Shown: positions 1-8,460 of the stretch, in pieces
Layout: each line of letters begins with the position of its first letter
Numbering within the stretch: the stretch's first letter is position 1
The notes under the pieces: model-generated
Databases searched by the model: none
The model's input: the letters and a program-made list of their open reading frames with translations, nothing else
What the model was told of the DNA's origin: nothing
Position numbers and translations under genes: made by a program
Assembly (NCBI GenBank): GCA_030537595.1
Contig: JAUNVR010000002.1
Coordinates: 69,750-105,144, forward strand
Source of the DNA: Eubacteriales bacterium
Lineage (GTDB): Bacteria; Bacillota; Clostridia; Saccharofermentanales; DTU023
Length of the DNA stretch: 35,395 nt
Reading direction: 5' to 3'

Positions 1-1
1 C

Positions 2-1225
2 GAGTTACAGCTGGTTACAAAGCGCTACCAGGAGCTTTGTGAGATTGATGCCAGCGAGCTGAACGATGAGGAGAGGGAAGATTACTTCAAATCCAGAGCT
101 CTAATTCAACAGCAGCAAAAATCTTTAGAGTCAGAGCTAGAAGAGATTAAGTCTCAGTTAAAACGCTATGTCGTAAGTGTTGAAGATGTAGCAAAGGTAA
201 TCGAGATGTGGACTGGGATCCCGGTGCAGCAGATTACTGAAGAAGAAAATACTAAGTTATTAAAATTGGAAGAGCGTTTAAAGGGAAGAGTCATCGGTCA
301 AGACCACGCCTTACAGGCCTTGGCTAAGGCGGTGCGCCGCAAGCGGGCTGGCTTTGGCTTACAGAAGAAACCGGCTTCATTCCTCTTTGTTGGCCCGACT
401 GGTGTCGGTAAGACAGAGTCAGTTAAGGCTTTAACTGAAGCGCTTTTCGACAGTGAGGAGAATTTGATTCGCTTAGACATGTCCGAGTACATGGAGGCTC
501 ACACAGTTGCGAAATTAATCGGTTCCCCTCCGGGCTACATTGGCTATGACGACGGAGGCCAGCTCTCTGAGAAGGTCCGGCGCCATCCTTACTCGGTAAT
601 TTTATTTGACGAGATTGAGAAGGCACATGCCGATGTTTACAATATCCTCTTGCAGATTCTGGATGATGGTCGCTTGAGCGACAGCCAGGGCCGGGTGGTT
701 AATTTCGAGAACACGGTGATTGTCCTGACCTCTAATGCTGGTACTAGCTTAAAGCGGCATGGCTTCGGCTTTAATAAGGATCCGCGACCTGATTTAGAGG
801 AACGTGTAACGACCGCTTTACGCGAGATTTTCAGACCGGAATTTTTGAATCGGATTGATGAGACTATTATCTTCAATGAGTTGGATCAGGCTGACTTACT
901 AAAGATTGTCGATTTAATGCTGGCGGATGTCGAGCGCGATTTGAAGCTGAAGGGAATTAAATTTAAAATTACTGAACGGGCCAAGATTAGATTGGTCGCC
1001 GATGCATATGATCCTAAGTTTGGAGCAAGACCTTTACGTCGTGCGGTGCAAAAGCAGATAGAAGACCCTCTTGCTGAGGCCTATCTAAAGGGAGAGCTAA
1101 AAGGAAAGTCAATGCTAAACTTGGATCTTAAGGAGAATTCAGATCAGCTTGAGCTGGATCCGGAAGACAGCTTTAGCGGAATCTATGAATTTAGATTTAC
1201 TACGGAGGAAGATGATGAAGCTTAA
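2..1225 (+). CDS. clpC: ATP-dependent Clp protease ATP-binding subunit, ClpC type (5' partial)
   Basis: This is the C-terminal part of a class I Hsp100/Clp AAA+ unfoldase. The reading frame is open from base 2, so the true start lies upstream. The first ~60 visible residues are a charged, probably helical segment, followed by WTGIP and the second AAA+ domain. Visible motifs are Walker A GPTGVGKT (bases 392-415), the GSPPGYIGYD pore loop, Walker B VILFDEIEK, sensor 1 LTSNAG, the arginine-finger region FRPEFLNRIDE and sensor 2 FGARPLRR. The segment KRHGFGFNKD occupies the place of the ClpP-contacting loop of ClpC, which favours ClpC over ClpB. In the family, such proteins thread unfolded substrates into ClpP in the cytoplasm. 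The end overlaps the start of the next gene by about 11 bases, suggesting translational coupling. ClpE is a less likely alternative because the N-terminus is not visible. Confidence 0.88.
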   Translation, partial: ELQLVTKRYQELCEIDASELNDEEREDYFKSRALIQQQQKSLESELEEIKSQLKRYVVSVEDVAKVIEMWTGIPVQQITEEENTKLLKLEERLKGRVIGQDHALQALAKAVRRKRAGFGLQKKPASFLFVGPTGVGKTESVKALTEALFDSEENLIRLDMSEYMEAHTVAKLIGSPPGYIGYDDGGQLSEKVRRHPYSVILFDEIEKAHADVYNILLQILDDGRLSDSQGRVVNFENTVIVLTSNAGTSLKRHGFGFNKDPRPDLEERVTTALREIFRPEFLNRIDETIIFNELDQADLLKIVDLMLADVERDLKLKGIKFKITERAKIRLVADAYDPKFGARPLRRAVQKQIEDPLAEAYLKGELKGKSMLNLDLKENSDQLELDPEDSFSGIYEFRFTTEEDDEA

Positions 1226-2255
1226 TACTAAGTATTTACGCAGTCGGACCGAAGCTACCTTTCAAGGCAAGCTTGCTTCGGCTTATGGGGTCCTATTAGT
1301 TAGGAATATAATTTTAGCCGTCGGGCTATCCCTGATAACTCAGCTTGGATCACTGGCGCTTTTTGGCGGATCAAGTTTGAGTATGATTTTTGACAATTTA
1401 AAAAGAATAATTGCCTTAGATCAAGCGGGGGCTTTAACCGACGCTCAGATCTTCAAACTTGCATTGGAGTTCTTACCCAAAATCCCGAAGATCCTGATTG
1501 GACTCTTCACGCTGAATTTTGTCTTGAAAGCTCTCTTTGCAATTTTCATCAAAGAGCATTTTGTGCTTGGTTCAAAACGTTGGTTTTCTCGGAATCGTGA
1601 GCAGAATCATCCAGCTTCATTTGACTTGCTTTTCTCCCTTTTCCGGAAGGAAAATTATGCTGGTGTTTTAAAGGGGATGTTCTGGAAGAATTTCAAGCTC
1701 TTCTTGTGGCGCTTACCGCGTCTCTTTGGTCTAGTTCTTTTACCTCTGTATCTTTTGCTTACTAAAGTCATACCCTTGGCTTTAAAACTCTTAAGGAGAC
1801 CGCAGCTTGCGAGCAATCCTGAGTTCGAACTGACAGCCTATGTGTACGTCGGAACTTTTGCTCTATTATTATTCGCTATACTCTGGTCGATTGTCTTAAT
1901 TATCAAGCGGCTAGAATATCATTTCGTTGATTGGCTTTTAGCAGATCAGGCTCAGCTTGATCCGAGTGAAGCAATCAAACTCAGCCGAGAGATGGCAAAG
2001 GGACATAAATGGCTAATCTGTAAAGTTCATTTACGCTATCTGATTTATCACATCCTGGCGAGCCTTTCTTTACTTTTCTATTATTTCCTGAAGCCTCTAA
2101 TCAATTCTTTCAAGCAAGCGATGTTTGCAGAGCTCTATGCCATTCGTAGAGATCAAATGGTAGCTCAGGGCAGAATTACAATGGAAGACTTGGGCTATCG
2201 CTTAGCCGCCGCTCCGGTGACTACGATTTATAAAGTGAATCAGGAGGAAAATTAA
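1215..2255 (+). CDS. DUF975-like integral membrane protein
   Basis: This is a 346-residue polytopic membrane protein with about five hydrophobic segments (near residues 20-45, 100-125, 180-205, 220-245 and 285-310). The segment around residue 265, with SREMAKGHKW after a 'P-x-EAIKLS' approach, resembles the conserved MKG(H/Y)K signature of DUF975 proteins of Firmicutes, whose function is unknown. ATG 1215 is preferred because GGAGG at 1204-1208 sits 6 bases upstream; ATG 1212 is also possible. The gene starts inside the end of the clpC-type gene and its stop abuts the GTG of pgi, so it appears co-transcribed with both. I see no signal for substrate or partner, and the assignment to DUF975 rests only on the short motif and topology. 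Confidence 0.6.
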   Translation: MKLNTKYLRSRTEATFQGKLASAYGVLLVRNIILAVGLSLITQLGSLALFGGSSLSMIFDNLKRIIALDQAGALTDAQIFKLALEFLPKIPKILIGLFTLNFVLKALFAIFIKEHFVLGSKRWFSRNREQNHPASFDLLFSLFRKENYAGVLKGMFWKNFKLFLWRLPRLFGLVLLPLYLLLTKVIPLALKLLRRPQLASNPEFELTAYVYVGTFALLLFAILWSIVLIIKRLEYHFVDWLLADQAQLDPSEAIKLSREMAKGHKWLICKVHLRYLIYHILASLSLLFYYFLKPLINSFKQAMFAELYAIRRDQMVAQGRITMEDLGYRLAAAPVTTIYKVNQEEN

Positions 2256-3596
2256 GTGTTAGCTTTAAATGAAAAATATTTAGCAGGAATTATCTCAGAG
2301 GAAGAAATCTTAGCCCATAGTCCCTATGCCGATTTGGCCTGGTCTGAGTTAGCTGAGGGCAGTTCTCCGGGCAGTGATTTTCTGGGTTGGTTAAATTTAC
2401 CTCAGAATTTTGATCCCGCTTTACTACGTGAGATTAAAGAAGCAGCTGAGCGGATTAAAAAGCAATCCGAGGTTTTAGTTAATATCGGGATTGGTGGTTC
2501 TTATTTAGGGGCCAAGGCTGTCTATGAAGCGCTCAAAGATCCTTTTAAGGCCCGTCAGGATGATGGCGTCGAGCTCTTATTTGCCGGCCAAAATCTAAGC
2601 GGGAAGTACCTGGAAAGCTTGATTGAGTATTTGCGTGATAAGGATTTCAGCCTCAATGTGATCTCAAAGTCCGGGACCACCACGGAGCCAGCGATTGCCT
2701 TTCGAATCCTCAGGGCCCTCTTGGTAGAAAAATATGGCGAAGATGCCTTACGTGAGCGGATCATTTGCACAACGGATAAGTCCAGAGGTGCGCTCAAAGC
2801 CTATGCTGATAATTTAGATTTGACTTGCTTTGTGGTCCCTGATGATGTGGGCGGTCGCTACTCAGTTTTAACGCCGGTTGGCCTTTTACCCTTGGCCGCG
2901 GCAGGTTTTGATATCCAGAAGCTATTAGAAGGGGCCCATAAGGCGCTCTTGAATTTACAGGGGACGAAGCTCAAGAGTAATCCGGCTTATCGCTATGCTG
3001 TAATTCGTAACTGCCTTTATAAAAGAGGCTATGTAGCTGAGTCTTTAGTTACTTTCGAGCCTGAGCTGAGCTTTTTTGCCGAGTGGTGGAAGCAATTGTT
3101 CGGAGAAAGTGAAGGTAAGGACGGGAAGGCCCTCTTACCGACTTCAATGCAGTTTACTCGCGACTTGCATTCTTTGGGCCAATTCGTCCAAGAAGGCAGA
3201 AAATGCCTCTTTGAGACCTGCTTGGTAATTGATGAGCAGCAACAGCTGGCGCTAATCCCAGAGAGCGAAGATGACGGAGATGGGCTGAATTATTTAGCGG
3301 GCAGAGCCTTGCCTGAAGTTAATGCTATTGCGAGAAGGGCGACCTTAATGGCCCACCGCGAGGGTGCTGTTCCGGTTTTAGAAATTAGTCTGAAGCGTCT
3401 GGATGAGGAACACCTGGGCTATTTGATTTACTTCTTCGAACTAGCCTGTGCCATGTCTGCACGTCTACTGGGCGTCAACCCCTTTGATCAGCCGGGGGTC
3501 GAGGCCTATAAGCTAAATATGTTTGCGCTACTTGGAAAGCCTGGCTATGAGGAGCGCAGAGCTGAGCTAAACAGAGAGGCTGCGGATCAATCATAG
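2256..3596 (+). CDS. pgi: Glucose-6-phosphate isomerase
   Basis: This enzyme interconverts glucose 6-phosphate and fructose 6-phosphate in the cytoplasm (glycolysis and gluconeogenesis). The 446-residue length matches the short bacterial PGI form. Visible motifs are the sugar-phosphate-binding GIGGSYLGAKA, SKSGTTTEPA, the active-site stretch FGESEGKDGKALLPTS and the C-terminal GVNPFDQPGVEAYK carrying the catalytic-loop lysine. The start is GTG directly after the TAA of the upstream gene, with AGGAGG at 2242-2247 inside that gene. The stop abuts the ATG of the next gene. It therefore sits in the middle of a tightly packed run. No oddity is visible in the active-site motifs. Confidence 0.96.
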   Translation: MLALNEKYLAGIISEEEILAHSPYADLAWSELAEGSSPGSDFLGWLNLPQNFDPALLREIKEAAERIKKQSEVLVNIGIGGSYLGAKAVYEALKDPFKARQDDGVELLFAGQNLSGKYLESLIEYLRDKDFSLNVISKSGTTTEPAIAFRILRALLVEKYGEDALRERIICTTDKSRGALKAYADNLDLTCFVVPDDVGGRYSVLTPVGLLPLAAAGFDIQKLLEGAHKALLNLQGTKLKSNPAYRYAVIRNCLYKRGYVAESLVTFEPELSFFAEWWKQLFGESEGKDGKALLPTSMQFTRDLHSLGQFVQEGRKCLFETCLVIDEQQQLALIPESEDDGDGLNYLAGRALPEVNAIARRATLMAHREGAVPVLEISLKRLDEEHLGYLIYFFELACAMSARLLGVNPFDQPGVEAYKLNMFALLGKPGYEERRAELNREAADQS

Positions 3597-6260
3597 ATGC
3601 AGAATTGTCCTTTACCGGCTCACATTTTACGCTCAGTGCAGAAGCCTGCGCGCTATTTAGGTGGCGAGCAATACGAAATAATTAAATGGGATCCAAGGCG
3701 GGATGCAGCTGCGGACCGGCCTTTGATTCGCTTTGCCTTTTGTTTTCCTGATCTTTATGAAATTGGGATGTCAAATCTGGCCTTACGCATCATCTATGAT
3801 TTAATCAATCAACGCGATGATGCTTTTTGCGAGCGGGTTTTTGCACCGGCGGCTGATTTACGAGATATTTTAATTGCGGAAAACTTGCCGCTTTTTACCC
3901 TGGAAACGGCCTCCCCTTTGAAAGACTTCGATATCTTAGGCTTTACCTTGCAGTATGAGCTCTCTTACTTAACTGTGCTGGATGTGCTAAAACTCTCAGG
4001 TATTCCGCTTTTGGCAGCAGAGCGGAGCGCAGAAGATCCACTGGTGATTTGTGGAGGACCGATTATCTGTAATGTCGAGCCACTTGCCGATTTCATCGAT
4101 ATCATGCAGGTCGGTGAGGGCGAGGAGTTGATGCAAAACTTCCTCGATTGCTATGCTGACTGTAAGCGCCAAGGCCTCAGCAAAGCTGAGACAATAGCAC
4201 GCTTGGCGGAACTTGACGGGATATATGTCCCGGCTTTTTATCAGCCAATCTACAATCAGGATATGTCGGTCAAGGAATTCATTGATTTAACTGAGTCGAA
4301 GCCAGTTCAGAAAAAGGTTCGTAGACAAATCGTGAAGGACTTGAATAGCCTAGATTTTCCGACTTCGACCCTAGTTCCTAATTTAGAGATTGTCCATGAC
4401 CGCGCCTTTATTGAGTTATTTCGGGGCTGTCCTAGAGGCTGTCGTTTTTGCCAGGCTGGACAAGTCTATAAGCCAATGCGAGAAAAGGAACAAAGTAAAT
4501 TACTGAGTGAAAGTTTAGATCTGCTCGAAAAATCTGGTTATGACGAGCTCGGCTTACTTTCGCTTTCAACTGGAGATTACAGTGAATTAGCAGACCTAGC
4601 TGATGACTTACTGGATAATTTCGCCGGGCGTGACTTCAAACTTTCACTACCCTCATTGCGCTTGGACTCCTTTAGTTTTGCCCTGATGCAGAGAGCGCAA
4701 AGCAGGGGACAAAGATCTGGTTTGACCTTTGCGCCTGAAGCGGGAAGTCAGCGCCTGCGTGACATTATTAATAAGAATATTAGCGAAGAAGACTTACTCA
4801 AAGCGTCTGAATATGCTTTCCGTGGTGGCTGGTCGCATCTCAAGTTTTACTTTATGTTGGGTCTACCAGGAGAGCGAGATGAGGACATCATCGCGATTGC
4901 TGACCTGGTCAAAAAGGTCTTGTCAATTTATGACAGCCTAGGCAAAAAAGAGCGGGCCAGGCGGATGAATATTGTAGTTTCAACTTCCTTTTTTATTCCC
5001 AAGGCTTGGACTCCCTTTCAATGGGCTGCTCAGATTCCATTAGCAGAGATGCGACGCAGACAGGAGTTACTAGCTAAGGAGCTGAGGATTTCAAGAGTCA
5101 AATACCAATGGCATGATCCGGCAGCAACTTGGGTTGAAGGCATCTTAGCCAGGGGGGACAGAAGACTTAGCCAGGTTCTTTTAAATTTATTGGAAAAAGG
5201 ATCCTGGCTAGATGCGTGGAGCGAAAACTTAAGTTTAGAAAAATGGCAAGAGGCCATGGTTGAGGCGGATTTAGATCCTGACTTTTATCTGGGCGATCAG
5301 GAGGGGCGCGAGGGCAGCTTCGCCTGGGAAATCCTCGACATGGGGGTCAATCCGGAACACCTTTGGTCAGAATGGCAAAAGGCAAAGGCGGAGATTACTC
5401 TAGCAGAGTGCCGTGAAGCCTGTGCGTTCTGTGGCGCGCAAGAATACTGTGCAGGTATCTGTCCTTCATCAGAAGAGAGGCAGAAAATTAAACTCGGTCT
5501 GAATGAGGAATTAGAAGCTAAGGACAAAAGTCCGGCAGAATTCTTTGCGGAGCAGGAGCTCGAAGGCGTAAATGCGCCAGCTGCGGCTACTGAGCTAGAA
5601 CTTAAGCCCTTTACCTATCGGGCAAAATATGCTCGAAGTGGAGCTTTAACTTGGCTCGGACACCTGGATATGATGCGTCTTTTTGAACGCAGCTTCCGTC
5701 GAGCCGGCCTGGCTTTGGCCAGAAGTGGTAAGGGCTATCGCCCCAAACCGGATTTGGTCTTTGCGCTGCCTGTCGGTCTGGGCGTCGAGGTTGAGGCTGA
5801 TGTAATTTCATTTGCCCTACCAGAAGACTTAGATCCTGCTGAAATAGAGGCTAGATTCAAAGCGACTGCCCATCCGCAACTAAAACTTTATGCTGTGGAG
5901 AGAAGCGAAGTCGCGAGCAAAAAATTGATGGGTAGTGTGAGTGGGGCAAAATACCGCATCGAATGCCCAGGGATAGCTGCTGCAGCGACTAAGTATTTTG
6001 CGAGCCCAGGACCGCATATTCATATTCGCATGCATAAGGAGAAGCCGCGACCTTTAGATTTGGACCGTTTAGTCTTGGCTTGGACGGCCCTAGGAGCGGA
6101 TCTGATTGAACTCAAAGTTAAGGCAGGAAGTTCTGAGAATTTACGCCCGGATAGCTTCTTGGCTGCCCTGCGGGAAGCTGCTTTAATTGAAAGCATAGAT
6201 GAAGACGATGCAATCATCATCCGCTGCGGACTTTACTTTGACGGGCAGGAGATGGACTAG
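3597..6260 (+). CDS. Two-part radical SAM protein (TIGR03960 family fused to a TIGR03936/DUF2344 domain)
   Basis: This 887-residue protein belongs to an uncharacterised radical SAM family. The N-terminal ~250 residues begin with the family-typical VQKPARYLGGE and FPDLYEIGMSN and resemble a cobalamin-binding-like fold. The radical SAM core follows, with the 4Fe-4S motif CPRGCRFC (Cys278, Cys282, Cys285). A second cysteine cluster, CREACAFCGAQEYCAGIC, lies near residues 605-622. The last ~215 residues (from about YRAKYARSGALTWLGHLD) form the DUF2344 domain, found as a separate protein in other bacteria. The start is ATG immediately after the pgi stop, with only a weak GAGAGG upstream. In many Clostridia this gene lies next to ribonuclease G (rng) and the rplU-rpmA ribosomal genes; here it does not. 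Its reaction is unknown; a role in RNA or ribosome modification is inference. Confidence 0.85.
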   Translation: MQNCPLPAHILRSVQKPARYLGGEQYEIIKWDPRRDAAADRPLIRFAFCFPDLYEIGMSNLALRIIYDLINQRDDAFCERVFAPAADLRDILIAENLPLFTLETASPLKDFDILGFTLQYELSYLTVLDVLKLSGIPLLAAERSAEDPLVICGGPIICNVEPLADFIDIMQVGEGEELMQNFLDCYADCKRQGLSKAETIARLAELDGIYVPAFYQPIYNQDMSVKEFIDLTESKPVQKKVRRQIVKDLNSLDFPTSTLVPNLEIVHDRAFIELFRGCPRGCRFCQAGQVYKPMREKEQSKLLSESLDLLEKSGYDELGLLSLSTGDYSELADLADDLLDNFAGRDFKLSLPSLRLDSFSFALMQRAQSRGQRSGLTFAPEAGSQRLRDIINKNISEEDLLKASEYAFRGGWSHLKFYFMLGLPGERDEDIIAIADLVKKVLSIYDSLGKKERARRMNIVVSTSFFIPKAWTPFQWAAQIPLAEMRRRQELLAKELRISRVKYQWHDPAATWVEGILARGDRRLSQVLLNLLEKGSWLDAWSENLSLEKWQEAMVEADLDPDFYLGDQEGREGSFAWEILDMGVNPEHLWSEWQKAKAEITLAECREACAFCGAQEYCAGICPSSEERQKIKLGLNEELEAKDKSPAEFFAEQELEGVNAPAAATELELKPFTYRAKYARSGALTWLGHLDMMRLFERSFRRAGLALARSGKGYRPKPDLVFALPVGLGVEVEADVISFALPEDLDPAEIEARFKATAHPQLKLYAVERSEVASKKLMGSVSGAKYRIECPGIAAAATKYFASPGPHIHIRMHKEKPRPLDLDRLVLAWTALGADLIELKVKAGSSENLRPDSFLAALREAALIESIDEDDAIIIRCGLYFDGQEMD

Positions 6261-6267
6261 TTATAAT
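6238..6267 (+). promoter_or_regulatory. Sigma-A-type promoter for the esterase-like gene
   Basis: The -35 TTGACG (6238-6243, five of six consensus bases) is followed after 18 bases by a perfect -10 TATAAT (6262-6267). The -35 lies inside the end of the radical SAM gene. Transcription would start near 6274, about 30 bases before the ATG at 6303. This makes the esterase-like gene, and probably valS and ligA after it, at least partly independent of the upstream run. Confidence 0.7.
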
Positions 6268-6302
6268 GAGCTTTAGTTATTTTGAGGAAGGGTTGGCAAT
6301 CT

Positions 6303-8447
6303 ATGTCTGAAGTTTTGCGACTAGCAGCCTGGTATGGCGATCATATGGTCTTACAGCAGAGAGTGCGTTCGCGCATTTATGGCAAAACTTTAGCCGGCGC
6401 AGAAGTGCGCTTGACCTTAGAGCGCTTTCCTCAAGATCGACGTAAGAAAGCTGATGATGACCAGCGTTATGGCCTGATTTTCCAAGAGCATGACTTTGCT
6501 GAAACTGATGGTTTTTTCGAGTTTAAGCTGCCTTTTATCGAGGCATCTTTTGATTCATTCCGCCTGACCATAGAATCCTGTGGCGATAAACGAGTTTTTA
6601 AGGACCTGCTCTTTGGAGAGCTCTGGTTTACCGCAGGCGGTTCAAATATGAGCATGCCAAGCCGCTATTCGGACTGTTCCCGCGATAAGCTGGCGCCGGA
6701 AGAGCATAATTTTATTCGCTATTTTGCCTTCCCTGAATCGGGCCTGGCTACAGGTGAGAATTTATATCGTTATGAGGCGACTTCGGATATTCCTGAGGGC
6801 AGGTGGTATCTGGGGAACAGCCAGAAGCGGGCGGAGGTGAGTGCCATCGCCTGCAGTTTCTCGCGGCGGCTATTTAAGGAACTAAACTGTCCCATTGCGA
6901 TTATTGATGCGGCGGCAGATGATTCTATGATTCATGCCTGGCTGCCACGGCAGATTACAGAAAAAGATGCAGTCTTAAACAATCATCTGAAGGAAATTAA
7001 ACATTATCGGGATGCTCAGAGTTGGAACGCCTTGCCGGAGGGTGAGCGGCGTGAAGAGCGCTCAATTCGGCGGCCAATTGTGCAGAAGGACTTGGCTGCA
7101 GAGCCTCGAGAGTTTTTACGCCGGAATCAGGCGGGGGCTTTGTTTAACCATAAGATTGCTCCTTTTACTGGTATGGCGATCCGCGGTATTCTCTGGGCTC
7201 AGGGTGAGCAAGATGTGCAGTACCCAAGCCATTATCAACGAGCCTTTAGACGGCTGGCTAATGTCTTTAAATCTGTCTTCCAAGCACCAATTACAGGCCT
7301 TTCATTAATCTACTCACAGCTGCCACCATTCCTTGCCTCTGCTGCAGACCAGCATCGCCTGGCCGACTTTAATGAAGTGCTGGCAGTCGTGCGTCGCCGG
7401 CTAAGTATTCCTGCCGCCCTGGTTACAGTCTATGACCTGCCACCTGACTATGCGGGAGCTAGGGGCAAGTTTGAGCGCCCGGAAACGCCGATTGCAAAGC
7501 GGGCAGTGGGTGAGCGGATGGCTGCGGTAGCCTTAGGCTTGGCCTATAAGCATGACTTGCCGAACTCAGCTCCGGAAGTGGCCTCAGCTGAGGCTGTTGG
7601 CAGTAAGTTAATTTTAAGCTTTGAAAATATCGGGCGGGGCTTGAGTTTAAAAGACGGTGAAAGCGAAGTGAAGGGCTTTGCTGTGGCGGGTGCCGACGCT
7701 GTGTTAATTCCTGCGGAAGCAAAAGACCTCTACGGGGTCAGAGTGCTGCTTTGGCATGATGAAATTGCTGAGCCCTTAGCCTGCTCCTACGCCTACCAGA
7801 ACTTCAATCATGCTGCTAATCTCTGTTCTTTAGAAGGTATGCCTGTTGTGCCTTTTAGACTCGCGCGCGAACTCGAAGATCGCTCTAAGGTCTGGGCCTG
7901 GACATACTGTGATGCCCTCTCTGAATTTAAGTACCTCAGCGATGACCCGCGGATTGAACGCCTGCCGGACCTAGCCAGACCTGCAGAGCAGCCACTCTGG
8001 AAGGTCTATTCAGGACGCGGTGAATTTGCCTTAGAAAAAGATAATAAACGCCATGGCAAAGCTTCAATCTTTTTGGCTTATCGTAGAGCTGATGAAAGGC
8101 CGGTGAGCTTTGGCCCGATTCTGGATTATGCCTCGGACTATCCGCCTCTGGATTTAAGCTTATGGCGGAGGCTGACAGTATCTGTTTTTAGTGCTGATCA
8201 CCGAGCTAAATATTTGGCCTTGAGGCTAAAAGATACCAATGGTAGAGAATATCTCTTCCCAAAGGAAACCTTATCTGATGCCCTGAGCTGGCAGGAGATA
8301 AGTTTTGACTTAAGTCAAGCAACAGTCGATAGAATGCGACTTAGTGAATTACAATTTGTGATCCAAGACCCTGGCGAAAGCGGTGGCTTAACTCTAGATA
8401 GGGTTAGCTTTTCCGACTTGAACCTGAGTGAATATGAAGAGGACTAA
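6303..8447 (+). CDS. Sialate O-acetylesterase-like protein with altered catalytic site
   Basis: This 714-residue protein follows the sialate O-acetylesterase layout: an N-terminal β-domain opening with a GDHMVLQQ-type strand, then LFGELWFTAGGSNMSMP carrying the nucleophile-position Ser114, then WAQGEQD, and a C-terminal β-sandwich-like domain (from about residue 545) resembling a carbohydrate-binding jelly roll. Family members remove acetyl groups from sugars. Two things are odd. The block I GQSNM reads GGSNM. The family DIHPxNKxxVGERL segment, which supplies the catalytic Asp and His, aligns with PETPIAKRAVGERM, so His is replaced by Thr395 and the Asp is also absent. No signal peptide is visible, so the product is probably cytoplasmic. 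ATG 6303 is chosen over an in-frame TTG at 6282 because GAGGAAGG lies at 6284-6291. The protein may be non-catalytic or may use another residue. Confidence 0.72.
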   Translation: MSEVLRLAAWYGDHMVLQQRVRSRIYGKTLAGAEVRLTLERFPQDRRKKADDDQRYGLIFQEHDFAETDGFFEFKLPFIEASFDSFRLTIESCGDKRVFKDLLFGELWFTAGGSNMSMPSRYSDCSRDKLAPEEHNFIRYFAFPESGLATGENLYRYEATSDIPEGRWYLGNSQKRAEVSAIACSFSRRLFKELNCPIAIIDAAADDSMIHAWLPRQITEKDAVLNNHLKEIKHYRDAQSWNALPEGERREERSIRRPIVQKDLAAEPREFLRRNQAGALFNHKIAPFTGMAIRGILWAQGEQDVQYPSHYQRAFRRLANVFKSVFQAPITGLSLIYSQLPPFLASAADQHRLADFNEVLAVVRRRLSIPAALVTVYDLPPDYAGARGKFERPETPIAKRAVGERMAAVALGLAYKHDLPNSAPEVASAEAVGSKLILSFENIGRGLSLKDGESEVKGFAVAGADAVLIPAEAKDLYGVRVLLWHDEIAEPLACSYAYQNFNHAANLCSLEGMPVVPFRLARELEDRSKVWAWTYCDALSEFKYLSDDPRIERLPDLARPAEQPLWKVYSGRGEFALEKDNKRHGKASIFLAYRRADERPVSFGPILDYASDYPPLDLSLWRRLTVSVFSADHRAKYLALRLKDTNGREYLFPKETLSDALSWQEISFDLSQATVDRMRLSELQFVIQDPGESGGLTLDRVSFSDLNLSEYEED

Positions 8448-8460
8448 GAAGGAGCATATT

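Noticed and set aside
8305-8318. Perfect palindrome TTGACTTAAGTCAA, possibly a promoter or operator for valS
   Set aside because: It lies well inside the esterase-like coding sequence and the nearest -10 candidate (TAGAAT) needs a 19-base spacer. Chance in coding DNA is a fair explanation.
8400-8460. T-box leader for valS
   Set aside because: Only 13 bases separate valS from the upstream stop, and no T-box bulge or specifier-loop structure is visible.
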